Below, piece after piece: positions 8,098 to 16,423 of a stretch of DNA of 64,000 nt. The DNA comes from Paenibacillus wynnii (GTDB taxonomy: Bacteria > Bacillota > Bacilli > Paenibacillales > Paenibacillaceae). Where the stretch lies: the NCBI RefSeq assembly GCF_030812855.1, contig NZ_JAUSTK010000019.1, positions 26,181-90,180 on the forward strand. The letters run 5' to 3'. How positions within the stretch are numbered: the first letter of the stretch is position 1; the number at the start of each line of letters is the position of its first letter. The notes beneath the pieces are model-generated. The model saw only the letters and a list, made by a program, of their open reading frames with translations. It searched no databases and had not been told where the DNA came from. The position numbers were made by a program, and so were the translations under genes.

Positions 8098-9201
8098 ATG
8101 AATAAAGAGATTGTACCCGCAGGGAATTATATCAGTATGATCATCCTGTTTGTATTTGGAAGCTCACTAATTATGGGGGTAACAGGGAAGTCAGGCGGCA
8201 GCAGTTGGATTGCGCTACTTCTCGCCTTGGGGCTGGTTGTACCCTTTCTTATGATCTATGCTCGATTGAGTGTTCTTTTTCCGGGCAAAGATCTTTTTGA
8301 CATTCTAGTCGCCGTGTTTGGGAAAATCGGAGGTAAAATACTTTCCTGTTTGTATATATGGTATGCATTGCATCTTGGATCGCTGGTTCTGCGAAATTTC
8401 GGGGAATTCTGTAGAACGGTTGCATTGACAGAAACACCCATGATTGTTCCTATGCTTTTTGTGGGTCTGCTCGGCATCTCGGCTGTTAAAGCAGGAATTG
8501 AAGTGATGGGGCGAACGGCTAGACTTCTACTCGTGTTCAGTATCTTCGTGATCATAATCGTTCAAATCTTAGCCCTCCCCTTGTTCAACTTTGATTTTTT
8601 GAGACCTGTATTAGACCCGGGCTGGGTACCTATCTTAAATGATACCTTTGGTGCTTTTACTTTTCCCTTTGCCGAAACGGTATTGTTTCTGGGTACATTT
8701 CGGGCTCTTCCTGAAAAGGGATCGGGCTATAAGATACTTCTAAGCGGCTTGTTGATCGCGGGCGCATTGATTACATTTATTTCTGTGCGAAACCTGCTGG
8801 TACTTGGCCCTAACGCACTAACAAGCCTTTACTTTCCATCCTATGTGGCTGTCAGCAGAATAAATGTGGGCGACTTTTTAACGAGAATTGAGGGGTCGTC
8901 TGCTATTGTTTTTTGTACCTCTCTATTTATTAAAGTCAGCATATGTTTATATGTAGCCAGCACAGGAATGTCTAAAGTTTTTAATTTAAAAAGTTACCGA
9001 TCAGTTGTGCTTCAAATGGGGCTTATCATGGTCTATATGTCAGATTTTATATTTAAAGATATTTTTGAAATGCAGCATTTTGCCTTTGAAACCTATAGAT
9101 ATTATGCACTTCCGTTTCAGGTAATTATCCCGCTAATATTATGGATTGGGGCCGAGCTAGTCATTAGAAAAAAAGGGAATCGAAAGCAAAAATCATCTTA
9201 A
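8098..9201 (+). CDS. GerAB/ArcD/ProY-family germination permease, B subunit
   Basis: The 367-residue integral membrane protein has about ten hydrophobic segments and belongs to the APC superfamily branch of spore germinant permeases. Typical features are the early I-P-A-like helix and the F-P-F-A-E motif about residue 195. B subunits bind the nutrient germinant, but the ligand cannot be predicted. A GGGGGTTAAAGT leader provides the ribosome binding site. It is the last gene of the A-C-D-B operon. Confidence 0.94.
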   Translation: MNKEIVPAGNYISMIILFVFGSSLIMGVTGKSGGSSWIALLLALGLVVPFLMIYARLSVLFPGKDLFDILVAVFGKIGGKILSCLYIWYALHLGSLVLRNFGEFCRTVALTETPMIVPMLFVGLLGISAVKAGIEVMGRTARLLLVFSIFVIIIVQILALPLFNFDFLRPVLDPGWVPILNDTFGAFTFPFAETVLFLGTFRALPEKGSGYKILLSGLLIAGALITFISVRNLLVLGPNALTSLYFPSYVAVSRINVGDFLTRIEGSSAIVFCTSLFIKVSICLYVASTGMSKVFNLKSYRSVVLQMGLIMVYMSDFIFKDIFEMQHFAFETYRYYALPFQVIIPLILWIGAELVIRKKGNRKQKSS

Positions 9202-9213
9202 GCCTTAGTAATA

Positions 9214-9243
9214 TTTCCAAACGTTACATAGAATAGCTATAAT
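9214..9243 (+). promoter_or_regulatory. Possible sigma-A promoter
   Basis: A TATAAT at 9238 has a weak TTTCCA 18 bp upstream. It lies between the ger operon and the hydrolase gene. Confidence 0.4.
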
Positions 9244-9292
9244 AAAGGCATGGAAAACATCCGTATCTTGTTGTTTGAGGAGAGAATGGCCT

Positions 9293-9919
9293 ATGAGCGT
9301 AAATCATATTCTTATGCCTTCATATTGGGGGAGAGAAGTCAGACATACACATATTACGCAAGGCTCCAAGGCGTTGGCTGTTGTTTTTCCCGGGAAAAAC
9401 TATTCGGCGGAACGGCCACTGCTGGAGTATGCGGCTAAGGTAGCGAAGGAGTATAACTGCGACATTCTGTTACTGGAGTATGGTTATCAAAGTGCGAGGG
9501 TAGATCTGCAACGTGAACAAATGAATATTGTTGTTGATGAATGTAAAGCCGCTATTACCTCGCTACCTGTATACGAGAAGTTTTTGTTTATTAGCAAAAG
9601 TATGGGGACGGTCATTGCCGGAAGAATCGCTGAGGAGTTGGAAATACAGAAGAAGACATCACATTTGTATTTAACTCCGCTGCAAGAAACGATACCCTTT
9701 ATTCAGCAAAGTGCAGGGAGTGTGATCTACGGCAGCATTGATCAGTTGTTTACGGAGCAGCATTCCTTTGAGATTAGCACTGTCAATAATATCAAAGTGT
9801 ATAGAATAGATGATGCCAATCACTCTTTGGAAGTGGGTACTGTGAACGAATCTCTAGCGATACTTATTGTGATTATTAATTTATATCATGAATATTTCCG
9901 GGGTGCATTAAGGATCTAA
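9293..9919 (+). CDS. Small alpha/beta-hydrolase-like protein
   Basis: The 208-residue protein has a nucleophile-elbow-like I-S-K-S-M-G-T (residue about 97), an early V-V-F-P-G oxyanion region and a late D-D-A-N-H-S-L segment. Together these suggest a Ser-Asp-His hydrolase of the alpha/beta fold. The substrate is unknown. ATG 9293 is chosen over 9275 because GAGGAG lies at 9277-9282. It is followed closely by a monooxygenase and a phosphotransferase on the same strand. Confidence 0.7.
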   Translation: MSVNHILMPSYWGREVRHTHITQGSKALAVVFPGKNYSAERPLLEYAAKVAKEYNCDILLLEYGYQSARVDLQREQMNIVVDECKAAITSLPVYEKFLFISKSMGTVIAGRIAEELEIQKKTSHLYLTPLQETIPFIQQSAGSVIYGSIDQLFTEQHSFEISTVNNIKVYRIDDANHSLEVGTVNESLAILIVIINLYHEYFRGALRI

Positions 9920-9941
9920 GAGAATTCAGAGGAGGATGGGT

Positions 9942-10238
9942 ATGGTCTTGGAAGTTGCGATGCTGCAGGTAAAATCAGGCTTAACAAACGAGTTCGAGCA
10001 TAGTTTTAAAGAGGCATCTATTCTAATTTCTTCTATTGAAGGTTATTTGGGGCATGAGCTGCAAAAATGTCTAGAGGATGATCATAAGTATCTCCTCTTA
10101 GTAAAGTGGCGCAATTTGGAGGACCACACTGTAGGGTTCAGAGAATCCACTCAATATCAGGAATGGAAAGGCCTATTGCATCATTATTACAGCCCCTTTC
10201 CAGTAGTAGAACACTTTACCCGTATAAGTCTGGATTAA
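9942..10238 (+). CDS. ABM-domain monooxygenase-like protein
   Basis: The 98-residue protein has the ABM fold pattern: an E-V-A-M-L-Q-V strand, a G-Y-L-G-H-E-L segment, and L-L-V-K-W-R-N-L-E-D-H followed by F-R-E-S. The ATG at 9936 abuts GAGGAGG (9929-9935) with no spacing, so ATG 9942 is preferred. Family members are heme-degrading or cofactor-free oxygenases; without other context the role is open. Confidence 0.75.
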   Translation: MVLEVAMLQVKSGLTNEFEHSFKEASILISSIEGYLGHELQKCLEDDHKYLLLVKWRNLEDHTVGFRESTQYQEWKGLLHHYYSPFPVVEHFTRISLD

Positions 10239-10252
10239 ATAGGGGGATCCAA

Positions 10253-11068
10253 GTGAAGGTGGAGCTTATAGGAGAAGGAAGGACAGCAGAGATACTGCAG
10301 CACACCAATCAGACGATTGTGAAGCTATACCGGGAGAACATTCCAGAACAGAATATACTCCGTGAGTTCAAAATCAGTCAGTTCGTGTATACGCAGGGTA
10401 TACGTAGCCCGAAGCCTTTTGAACTCATATCCATTGATGATCGAAAAGGTATTGTATTTGAACAGATTCAGGGCCCTTCGCTACTGAAGATGATTAGCAA
10501 GAATCCTTGGAGAGTCAGCCAATACGCCAAAATGATGGCAGAGCTGCACTATAGCCTGCATAAGCTTGACGCTACGGAAGAGATAGGGCATCAAAAGGAA
10601 ATGTTAAGCAGATGTATTAAAGAGGCACCGATGCTTGATATAGGTGAAAAATCGGCTATTTTGTCCTATTTGGAGAACCTCCCGGAGAATCACAAGTTAT
10701 GCCACGGAGACTTTCATCCGGATAACGTTCTTTTGGATCAAGAAGCATGGATTATTGATTGGATGACTGGATTAGCCGGAGATCCTAATGGTGACGCTGC
10801 ACGGTCGGTGATTATGTTCAGTATAGGAGCTATACCTCAACAAGCCCCTCTACCAGTCAAATTAATGATAGGATTCATTAGGAAGAGATTAACGAAGGGA
10901 TACATCCGCGAGTATCTCAGGTTATCAGGTCAATCCTATGCAGATATAGATCAATGGGTACTACCGGTAGCGGCAGCACGATTGGTAGAATGGCTTCCCC
11001 ACACGGAAAAAGAGCAGCTTCTTACGGAAATTCGAAAACGTCTGAAGACGCTGTCGGTTAGAGAATGA
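10253..11068 (+). CDS. APH-family phosphotransferase
   Basis: The 271-residue protein is an aminoglycoside/choline-kinase-like enzyme. The N lobe has G-E-G-R-T-A-E-I, I-V-K-L-Y ending in the ATP-binding lysine, and a hinge after I-V-F-E-Q-I. The catalytic loop reads C-H-G-D-F-H-P-D-N-V-L and the metal motif I-I-D-W-M. The GTG start at 10253 follows AGGGGGATCC with good spacing, although the frame is open further upstream. Substrates range from antibiotics to small metabolites; resistance should not be assumed. Confidence 0.85.
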   Translation: MKVELIGEGRTAEILQHTNQTIVKLYRENIPEQNILREFKISQFVYTQGIRSPKPFELISIDDRKGIVFEQIQGPSLLKMISKNPWRVSQYAKMMAELHYSLHKLDATEEIGHQKEMLSRCIKEAPMLDIGEKSAILSYLENLPENHKLCHGDFHPDNVLLDQEAWIIDWMTGLAGDPNGDAARSVIMFSIGAIPQQAPLPVKLMIGFIRKRLTKGYIREYLRLSGQSYADIDQWVLPVAAARLVEWLPHTEKEQLLTEIRKRLKTLSVRE

Positions 11069-11095
11069 ACTAAGAAGAAGGAGAGGCGGTGACTT

Positions 11096-11647
11096 TTGAC
11101 TACCTATATTGCGCTCTTGCGCGGCATTAATGTCGGCGGTAACAAGATTATCAAAATGCAGGATTTAAAGTTGCTGTTCCAGTCTCTCGAATTAGATAAT
11201 GTCCGGACCTACATTCAGAGTGGCAATGTTATTTTTGAGAGCAACAATCATGAGATTGAGCTGCTTGGCGGGTTGATTGAGCTGCGGATCAAAGAGGTAT
11301 ACGGATTTCAGGTTTCCGTTATTCTTCGAACGCTGGAGGAACTGGAGCAGGTGATAGAGAACAACCCTTTTGATCTCTCCGAGCAAGAGGACTATAAAAG
11401 GCTTTATGTCTCGTTCTTAACCTCTGAACCCTCTTCTGAGGCGCTTGAAAAGCTGCAACCCTACGTGGAATGGCCGGATAAGTTAAGGTTTGTCGGCAAA
11501 GAAATGTACGTGTTCTATGAGGTCAGTGTAAGTCAGTCGGCGCTTTTTAAAGTTCCAATGGATAAACTGCTAGGCATGCCAGCTACAAGCCGCAATTGGA
11601 ATACAGTGAATAAACTCGTTGCTCTAGGTAGAGCAGAAAAGCCATAA
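11096..11647 (+). CDS. DUF1697 family protein
   Basis: The 183-residue protein begins with Y-I-A-L-L-R-G-I-N-V-G-G, followed by the Y-I-Q-S-G-N-V-I-F motif that defines DUF1697. A TTG start is used, preceded by GGAGAGGCGG. The biochemical function of the family is unknown. The gene is followed by a strong terminator at 11681. Confidence 0.9.
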   Translation: MTTYIALLRGINVGGNKIIKMQDLKLLFQSLELDNVRTYIQSGNVIFESNNHEIELLGGLIELRIKEVYGFQVSVILRTLEELEQVIENNPFDLSEQEDYKRLYVSFLTSEPSSEALEKLQPYVEWPDKLRFVGKEMYVFYEVSVSQSALFKVPMDKLLGMPATSRNWNTVNKLVALGRAEKP

Positions 11648-11680
11648 TCGCACTTATAGCATGCAGAATAAGCAAGGCTA

Positions 11681-11703
11681 GGCCCCCTCTTGGGGGCTTT
11701 TTT
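11681..11703 (+). terminator. Rho-independent terminator
   Basis: GCCCCC-TCTT-GGGGGC is followed by six T residues, 34 bp after the DUF1697 stop. Confidence 0.92.
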
Positions 11704-11739
11704 GCGTTCAGGTGACGCTGGATTGTCCCCTAAAGGACG

Positions 11740-11767
11740 TTCAGCAAACATTCAGCCTATATTCATT
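11740..11767 (+). promoter_or_regulatory. OmpR-type direct-repeat operator upstream of the GT39 gene
   Basis: TTCAGC at 11740, TTCAGC at 11751 and TTCATT at 11762 repeat every 11 bp, one helical turn, the usual arrangement for OmpR/PhoP-type regulators. Fifteen of the first 17 bases match the site at 18759-18775 in front of the two-component operon. It lies about 100 bp before the GT39 start. Confidence 0.65.
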
Positions 11768-11867
11768 GAGAGTTAAGGTAGGGATGCAATAATTTATCTA
11801 CGGAAAGGTTGAACCGGATATAAGGGCGGCCCTAGTTATAAAGTTATATTAGATAAGGAGTGGAGAT

Positions 11868-14027
11868 ATGAAGTTTATCAAAAGAATGGGTTCGGATGTT
11901 GTTCTGTTAGGCATTCTGGTGCTTGCAGCTTTTCTGTACGGCTATGGAATCTGGAATGATCAATATGCGAATACATACTACACCACCGCAGTGGGGAGCA
12001 TGCTGCAAAGCTTTCATAATTTCTTTTTTGTATCCCTGGATTCCGCCGGTTCGGTAACGGTTGACAAGCCACCAGTAACCTTCTGGATCCAGACGTTTAG
12101 TGCTCTGATTTTCGGATTGCATGGCTGGAGTGTAATTTTGCCGCAGGTCTTGGGTGGGGTTGGATCTGTACTACTGGTATATCTGCTGGTGAAGCCTACC
12201 TTCGGCAGGATGTCAGCACGATTAGCCGCCTTGGCAATGGCAACCACACCGGTGGCTGCTGCGGTCAGTCGTACGAACAACATTGATGCCATGCTCGTAT
12301 TTACCCTCCTGCTGGCCGCGTGGTTCCTATTTAAGGGAACTAAGAGTAATAAAATAGGCAGCCTTTTGGCTGCGTTTGCGCTGATTGGGGTCGGCTTTAA
12401 TGAGAAAATGCTGCAGGCCTATATGGTTCTGCCGGCCTTTTACCTCTTTTATATACTGGCAGCGAAGGTGAATTGGAAGAGGAAAACAGGTGTATTAGCC
12501 GCATCCACGGCTGTATTGCTCGCAGTATCTATATCTTGGGCGGTTATCGTGGATTCGATTCCTGCCAGCAAACGTCCTTATATCGGGAGCAGCGGAACCA
12601 ACTCTGTACTGAATCTAGCCTTTGGATATAACGGAGTATCCCGTTTAACAGGGGATCAGGGAAGAGGCGGGAACGGAGGCGGAATGCCGGGGATAAATGG
12701 CAATGGAGAGATGCCGAATTTCAACGGGCAGATGCCTGGAATGGACGGAACAGGAGGTCAAGGAGCAGCTGCAGGACAGGGCGGAACTTTAGTTCCCGGC
12801 GGTCAGACAGGAGCTGCAGGTAACGGTACCGACGGAGGGCGCCCCCTACCTGGTGATAACGGAGGCGGATTCGGAAACCGCGGCGGTGCAGGTGCAGGTT
12901 CAGGTGGGGGAATGTTTAATACAGGAACAGCGAGTCCGCTGCGTCTATTCCAGTCGGAACTGTCGGGGCAGGCCAGTTGGCTGCTTCCATTTGTAGCCTT
13001 CGCCTGCATCGGACTGTTCGCAAGCTTGCGCCGTACTAACTTTACCCAAAAGCATAAAGAAGCATTGTTTTGGCTGGCATGGCTGGTGCCGATTATGGGG
13101 TTCTTCAGCATCGCGGGCTTCTTTCACCAATATTATCTGATCATGATGGCACCCCCGATTGCCGCACTGGCGGGTGCAGGCTGGACTGAGCTGTGGAGTC
13201 TGTACCGAGAACGTTCAGGTTGGCTATCTTGGCTATTGCCTGCTGCAACGCTGATAACAACAGCGGTTCAATGGTACATCATCCATCCGTATGACAGTAC
13301 AATCGGGAGCGGCTGGTCCATCGGTATTCTGATCGGAGGAGCGTTGATTGCCCTGCTGCTGGCAGCTTTTAAGGGAAAAGAAAAACCATTTGCATATGCG
13401 GCAGGATTAGCCGGTTTATTGGTATTGCTGATTGGGCCGATGTATTGGGCACTGACACCAATTACTTATGGCCAGAACAGTATGTTACCGGCGGCGGGGC
13501 CCACGGGCGGAAATGAAATGGGTGGATTCCAACCCAATGCTCAGATGCTAAGCCAGATAGGGAATGCCGGAATGATGCCGGGCGGAACCAATATTGGAAC
13601 AAGCAGCTTCCCGGGTGGTATGGGCAGAAGTGAAGGGGTCAACAAATCATTGCTAACCTATTTACAGAGTCACAACACCAGTGAAAAATACTTGTTCGCC
13701 GTTATGGACTATAATACAGCAGCTCCTTATATCGTGGACGAAGGTGCGAAAGTTGTGATTTTGAACGGATTCTCTGCGTCAGATACGGTATATACCGCAG
13801 ACACGCTTAAGGCTCTAGTGGAAAGTGGAAAAGTGAAATACTTCCTTGTATCCAGCGGTGGGATGGGCGGCGGCCGCGGTGGGAATTCTGAGCTGACAAC
13901 ATGGATTACCGAGAATGGAACAGAGATTCCGGCAGCTGATTGGCAGGGAACAGGAACAACAGGAACAACAGGAACAACAGGAACAGCTAACAGCAGCGGC
14001 ACTTTGTATGAGGTAACACTGAAATAA
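11868..14027 (+). CDS. GT39-type membrane glycosyltransferase (YkcB/ArnT-like)
   Basis: The 719-residue protein has an N-terminal membrane segment, then the PMT/ArnT loop with D-K-P-P-V and a series of about 11-12 helices. Enzymes of this type transfer sugars from polyprenyl phosphate to cell-envelope acceptors on the outer face. A Gly/Asn/Met-rich, low-complexity extracytoplasmic loop of about 100 residues (nt 12660-12960) interrupts the membrane domain. The C-terminal soluble domain ends in Gly-Thr repeats encoded by a 9-bp tandem repeat. The GT2 partner follows directly, as in Bacillus ykcBC. TAAGGAG precedes ATG. Confidence 0.88.
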   Translation: MKFIKRMGSDVVLLGILVLAAFLYGYGIWNDQYANTYYTTAVGSMLQSFHNFFFVSLDSAGSVTVDKPPVTFWIQTFSALIFGLHGWSVILPQVLGGVGSVLLVYLLVKPTFGRMSARLAALAMATTPVAAAVSRTNNIDAMLVFTLLLAAWFLFKGTKSNKIGSLLAAFALIGVGFNEKMLQAYMVLPAFYLFYILAAKVNWKRKTGVLAASTAVLLAVSISWAVIVDSIPASKRPYIGSSGTNSVLNLAFGYNGVSRLTGDQGRGGNGGGMPGINGNGEMPNFNGQMPGMDGTGGQGAAAGQGGTLVPGGQTGAAGNGTDGGRPLPGDNGGGFGNRGGAGAGSGGGMFNTGTASPLRLFQSELSGQASWLLPFVAFACIGLFASLRRTNFTQKHKEALFWLAWLVPIMGFFSIAGFFHQYYLIMMAPPIAALAGAGWTELWSLYRERSGWLSWLLPAATLITTAVQWYIIHPYDSTIGSGWSIGILIGGALIALLLAAFKGKEKPFAYAAGLAGLLVLLIGPMYWALTPITYGQNSMLPAAGPTGGNEMGGFQPNAQMLSQIGNAGMMPGGTNIGTSSFPGGMGRSEGVNKSLLTYLQSHNTSEKYLFAVMDYNTAAPYIVDEGAKVVILNGFSASDTVYTADTLKALVESGKVKYFLVSSGGMGGGRGGNSELTTWITENGTEIPAADWQGTGTTGTTGTTGTANSSGTLYEVTLK
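13952..13985 (+). repeat. 9-bp tandem repeat (AGGAACAAC) inside the GT39 gene
   Basis: Three full units (13952-13978) and a partial fourth encode repeated T-G-T tripeptides near the C terminus. The unit length is a multiple of three, so slippage changes protein length without a frameshift. Confidence 0.9.
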
Positions 14028-14108
14028 AATGAGATTTATCAACCTGAAGCGCGTCTCTTGAGCATACCTAACTCAGCGTGCTTCACCAATTTAAGGAGGA
14101 GCTGCTGG

Positions 14109-15089
14109 ATGAGTACCAAAGTGCGCTATTCCATTATTATACCCATGTTTAATGAAGAGGCGGTCATACAAGAAACGTACCGTAGAATTAAGAAAGTAAT
14201 GGGAATGACGGGCGAGGCTTACGAGCTTCTTTTCGTAAATGACGGCAGCACCGACAACTGCGCACAAATGATAGAGGAATACAGCTTTTGGGATGAGAGC
14301 GTCAGCCTAATCGACCTGTCCCGTAATTTCGGGCACCAGATTGCCATTACAGCCGGTATGGATTATGCATTGGGTGATGCGGTTGTCATTATTGACGCTG
14401 ATTTACAGGACCCGCCTGAACTGATCCTCGACATGATTAAAGAATGGAAAAAAGGCTACGAAGTCGTCTATGCCAAACGCGTGAAGCGCAACGGAGAGTC
14501 CCTTTTCAAAAAATGGACAGCCAGCCTGTTTTATAGAGTGCTCCGGTATTCGACAGACATCTCCATACCGGTGGATACCGGCGATTTTCGACTTATTGAC
14601 CGAAAGGTATGCGATCAATTAAAGCGTCTGCCGGAAAAAAATCGTTTTGTACGGGGACTCGTCAGTTGGGTGGGCTTCCGTCAGAAGGCTATTGAGTATG
14701 AGCGGGATGAACGTCTGGCGGGAGAAACCAAATATCCACTGAAGCGGATGATTAAGCTGTCACTGGATGGAATCACATCCTTTTCGTATAAACCGTTGAA
14801 GCTTGCCGGATATTTGGGGGCATTATTATCGGCCTCGGGTTTTCTGTACCTTGTGTATGTTATGTATTTGGTTATTTTCACGGAATCTGTAGTCAAGGGC
14901 TGGGCTTCAATGATCGGAATTACCCTTACCTTTAACGGCTTCGTACTAATTATGCTGGGCATTCTCGGTGAGTATGTCGGCCGAATTTATGATGAGACCA
15001 AGGGGCGTCCGCTCTACATTGTTCAGGAGGTTTATGGAGGGAAGCCGCAGACAGTACAAGATCAGCAGTGGGTAAGCGCTAATAAATAA
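14109..15089 (+). CDS. GT2 family polyprenyl-phosphate glycosyltransferase (YkcC/GtrB-like)
   Basis: The 326-residue protein has a GT-A catalytic domain: Y-S-I-I-I-P-M-F-N-E-E, the F-V-N-D-G-S-T-D motif and the D-A-D-L-Q-D metal motif. Two C-terminal membrane helices follow (about residues 235-305) and a Y-V-G-R-I-Y-D-E tail, as in dolichol-phosphate mannosyltransferase-like and GtrB enzymes. It probably charges undecaprenyl phosphate with a sugar that the neighbouring GT39 enzyme uses. ATG 14109 is chosen for the AAGGAGG at 14093-14099; the upstream frame lacks homology. Confidence 0.92.
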   Translation: MSTKVRYSIIIPMFNEEAVIQETYRRIKKVMGMTGEAYELLFVNDGSTDNCAQMIEEYSFWDESVSLIDLSRNFGHQIAITAGMDYALGDAVVIIDADLQDPPELILDMIKEWKKGYEVVYAKRVKRNGESLFKKWTASLFYRVLRYSTDISIPVDTGDFRLIDRKVCDQLKRLPEKNRFVRGLVSWVGFRQKAIEYERDERLAGETKYPLKRMIKLSLDGITSFSYKPLKLAGYLGALLSASGFLYLVYVMYLVIFTESVVKGWASMIGITLTFNGFVLIMLGILGEYVGRIYDETKGRPLYIVQEVYGGKPQTVQDQQWVSANK

Positions 15090-15176
15090 TGACCCTATTA
15101 ACAGAAGCCTCAACCATTAAACCCAAACACGAGACCCAAGCCTCAACTTAAATATTATGCAAAAAAACAGGAAACC

Positions 15177-15228
15177 AAACTGTCCAAAAATGGAGGTGAA
15201 TTACCTTACCATTTTTGACAGTTTTTTT
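15177..15228 (+). terminator. Rho-independent terminator after the glycosyltransferase pair
   Basis: Arms AAACTGTC-c-AAAAATGG and CCATTTTT-GACAGTTT enclose a small AGGT/ACCT hairpin. They are followed by a run of T residues. Confidence 0.88.
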
Positions 15229-15306
15229 TATATGCTAGCTAACAAACATCTACTCGTCCCCCACTTCTATAGCCACCCCTTTATTCGGATGGATTCCTCA
15301 TGATGC

Positions 15307-15385
15307 ATGAAAGGATGAGGTTACTTAGGCGGAATGAAGAGTAAAAGTAGCTTTGGATTCGTGGTATGAAGCAACTTAGGCGGAA
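15307..15385. repeat. Degenerate extension of the four-core element
   Basis: ACTTAGGCGGAA occurs at 15323 and 15374, exactly 51 bp apart. The second copy is in register with core 1 of the adjacent array (another 51 bp). This suggests older, decayed units to the left of the array. Confidence 0.45.
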
Positions 15386-15408
15386 ACTAGGCTCGGGTCT
15401 GACCTGGT

Positions 15409-15593
15409 TAGTTGCACTTTATACATCTATTCGGGCCAAAATTGGACCTCGCAGAGCTTTAATTGTATTAAGTGCAACTAAAATCTCGCAAAAGAGGCAT
15501 TATTGCCGAATAATGTAGATATAAGTGTAGAAAGTGCAACTATAGTGAGCGGTTCGGGTATGTTGGATGTTTTAGTTGTATAAAGTACACTTA
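15409..15593. repeat. Four-core 185-bp intergenic element, copy 1
   Basis: Four 21-bp near-palindromic cores start at 15409, 15460, 15522 and 15573, so the spacings are 51, 62 and 51. Half-site pairs are TAGTTG(n9)CATCTA, TAATTG(n9)CAACTA, TAAGTG(n9)CAACTA and TAGTTG(n9)CACTTA. Spacers of 30, 41 and 30 bp show no similarity to those of the other copies. The element fills the gap between convergent genes (GT2 and flavoprotein). The rest of this gap, 15229-15306 and 15594-15640, shows nothing else. Confidence 0.85.
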
Positions 15594-15640
15594 AACGCTG
15601 AAACGTAGCTCCCAACACTCTCCAATGTCTTCATGTGACG

Positions 15641-15682
15641 AAAAAATCCGGAAAATAGACTTTAAATGTCCATCTTCCGGAT
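15641..15682 (-). terminator. Terminator of the flavoprotein gene
   Basis: An imperfect stem, ATCCGGAAAATAGAC with GTCCATCTTCCGGAT, is followed on the minus strand by TTTTTT, just past the stop at 15693. Confidence 0.85.
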
Positions 15683-15692
15683 CGTGAGGATA

Positions 15693-16259
15693 TTAGGATT
15701 TCAAAACATCATGATCGACGTATCGTGCGCCGTTCAATTCGCTAATTACATTAATAGCAACCTTCGCTCCGTCACCTGCAGTAATGATCGCATGGACGCT
15801 AACTCCAGCAACGGTTCCCGCGGCCCAAATGCCTGAAATATTTGTTTTGCCTTCGGCGTTAACAGCTATTACCGTTTTAATTCTCGGCTCTGTGCCATCC
15901 TTTGTTTCTATGCCAGCTTTAGCAGCCAGATCCGTTAGAACGCCAGTGGCCAGAATGACATGTTTCGCTTCATAGGTTATTCCACTTTCACTTTCAATCA
16001 TAAAGCTGGCTCCGCTTGGTACAAGATTAACGGCCTGTTCTGCAACAAGCTCTGCACCAAACTTTACAGCTTGCTTATGTCCGGTTTCGACCAGGTCGGG
16101 GCCCCCGATTTCAGCAATACCGTAGTAGTTCTCGTACCATCCTCTGCGGGTCATTCCCTTGTCATTGTCGATAAGCAGCGTCTTCTTACCTGCCTTTGCG
16201 GCGAACAGGGCTGCGCTTGCACCAGCAGGTCCCGCTCCAATTACGGCGATTTCGTACAT
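15693..16259 (-). CDS. Short FAD-dependent oxidoreductase (thioredoxin reductase-like fold)
   Basis: The 188-residue protein starts with the FAD-binding G-A-G-P-A-G-A-S-A-A-L and ends with a G-I-W-A-A-G-T-V-A-G-V-S segment. It resembles thioredoxin reductase but lacks both the NADPH-binding domain and a C-x2-C redox pair, and it is little more than half the usual length. Both ends are intact, so this is a compact family rather than a truncation. The substrate is unknown. Tandem 66-bp repeats lie directly upstream, and GGAGG precedes ATG. Confidence 0.8.
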   Translation of the reverse strand: MYEIAVIGAGPAGASAALFAAKAGKKTLLIDNDKGMTRRGWYENYYGIAEIGGPDLVETGHKQAVKFGAELVAEQAVNLVPSGASFMIESESGITYEAKHVILATGVLTDLAAKAGIETKDGTEPRIKTVIAVNAEGKTNISGIWAAGTVAGVSVHAIITAGDGAKVAINVISELNGARYVDHDVLKS

Positions 16260-16276
16260 GTCCCAACCTCCTAAAA

Positions 16277-16423
16277 GTTTTGTGGAGCATTACTTCTTAC
16301 GAACTAACGTCATAACAAAACTACTCCGAAAGCATACACTGAGTTTTGTGGAGCATTACTTCTTACGAACTAACGTCATAACAAAACTACTCCGAAAGCA
16401 TACACTGAGTTTTGTGGAGCATT
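16277..16423. repeat. 66-bp tandem repeat, two full units plus 15 bp
   Basis: Units at 16277-16342 and 16343-16408 are identical, and a partial third (16409-16423) follows. They lie 18 bp before the flavoprotein start on the minus strand, so they would be in its 5' leader or promoter region. The unit holds CGAAAGCAT and GTGGAGCAT modules also seen near 59630-59719. Confidence 0.95.

Noticed and set aside
10253..11068. Aminoglycoside resistance gene
   Set aside because: The APH fold is shared by many small-molecule kinases, and nothing in the context points to an antibiotic substrate.
15409..15593. CRISPR array
   Set aside because: Regular spacing suggested it, but the cores are degenerate palindromes, spacing alternates between 51 and 62, there are always four units, and no cas gene is present.
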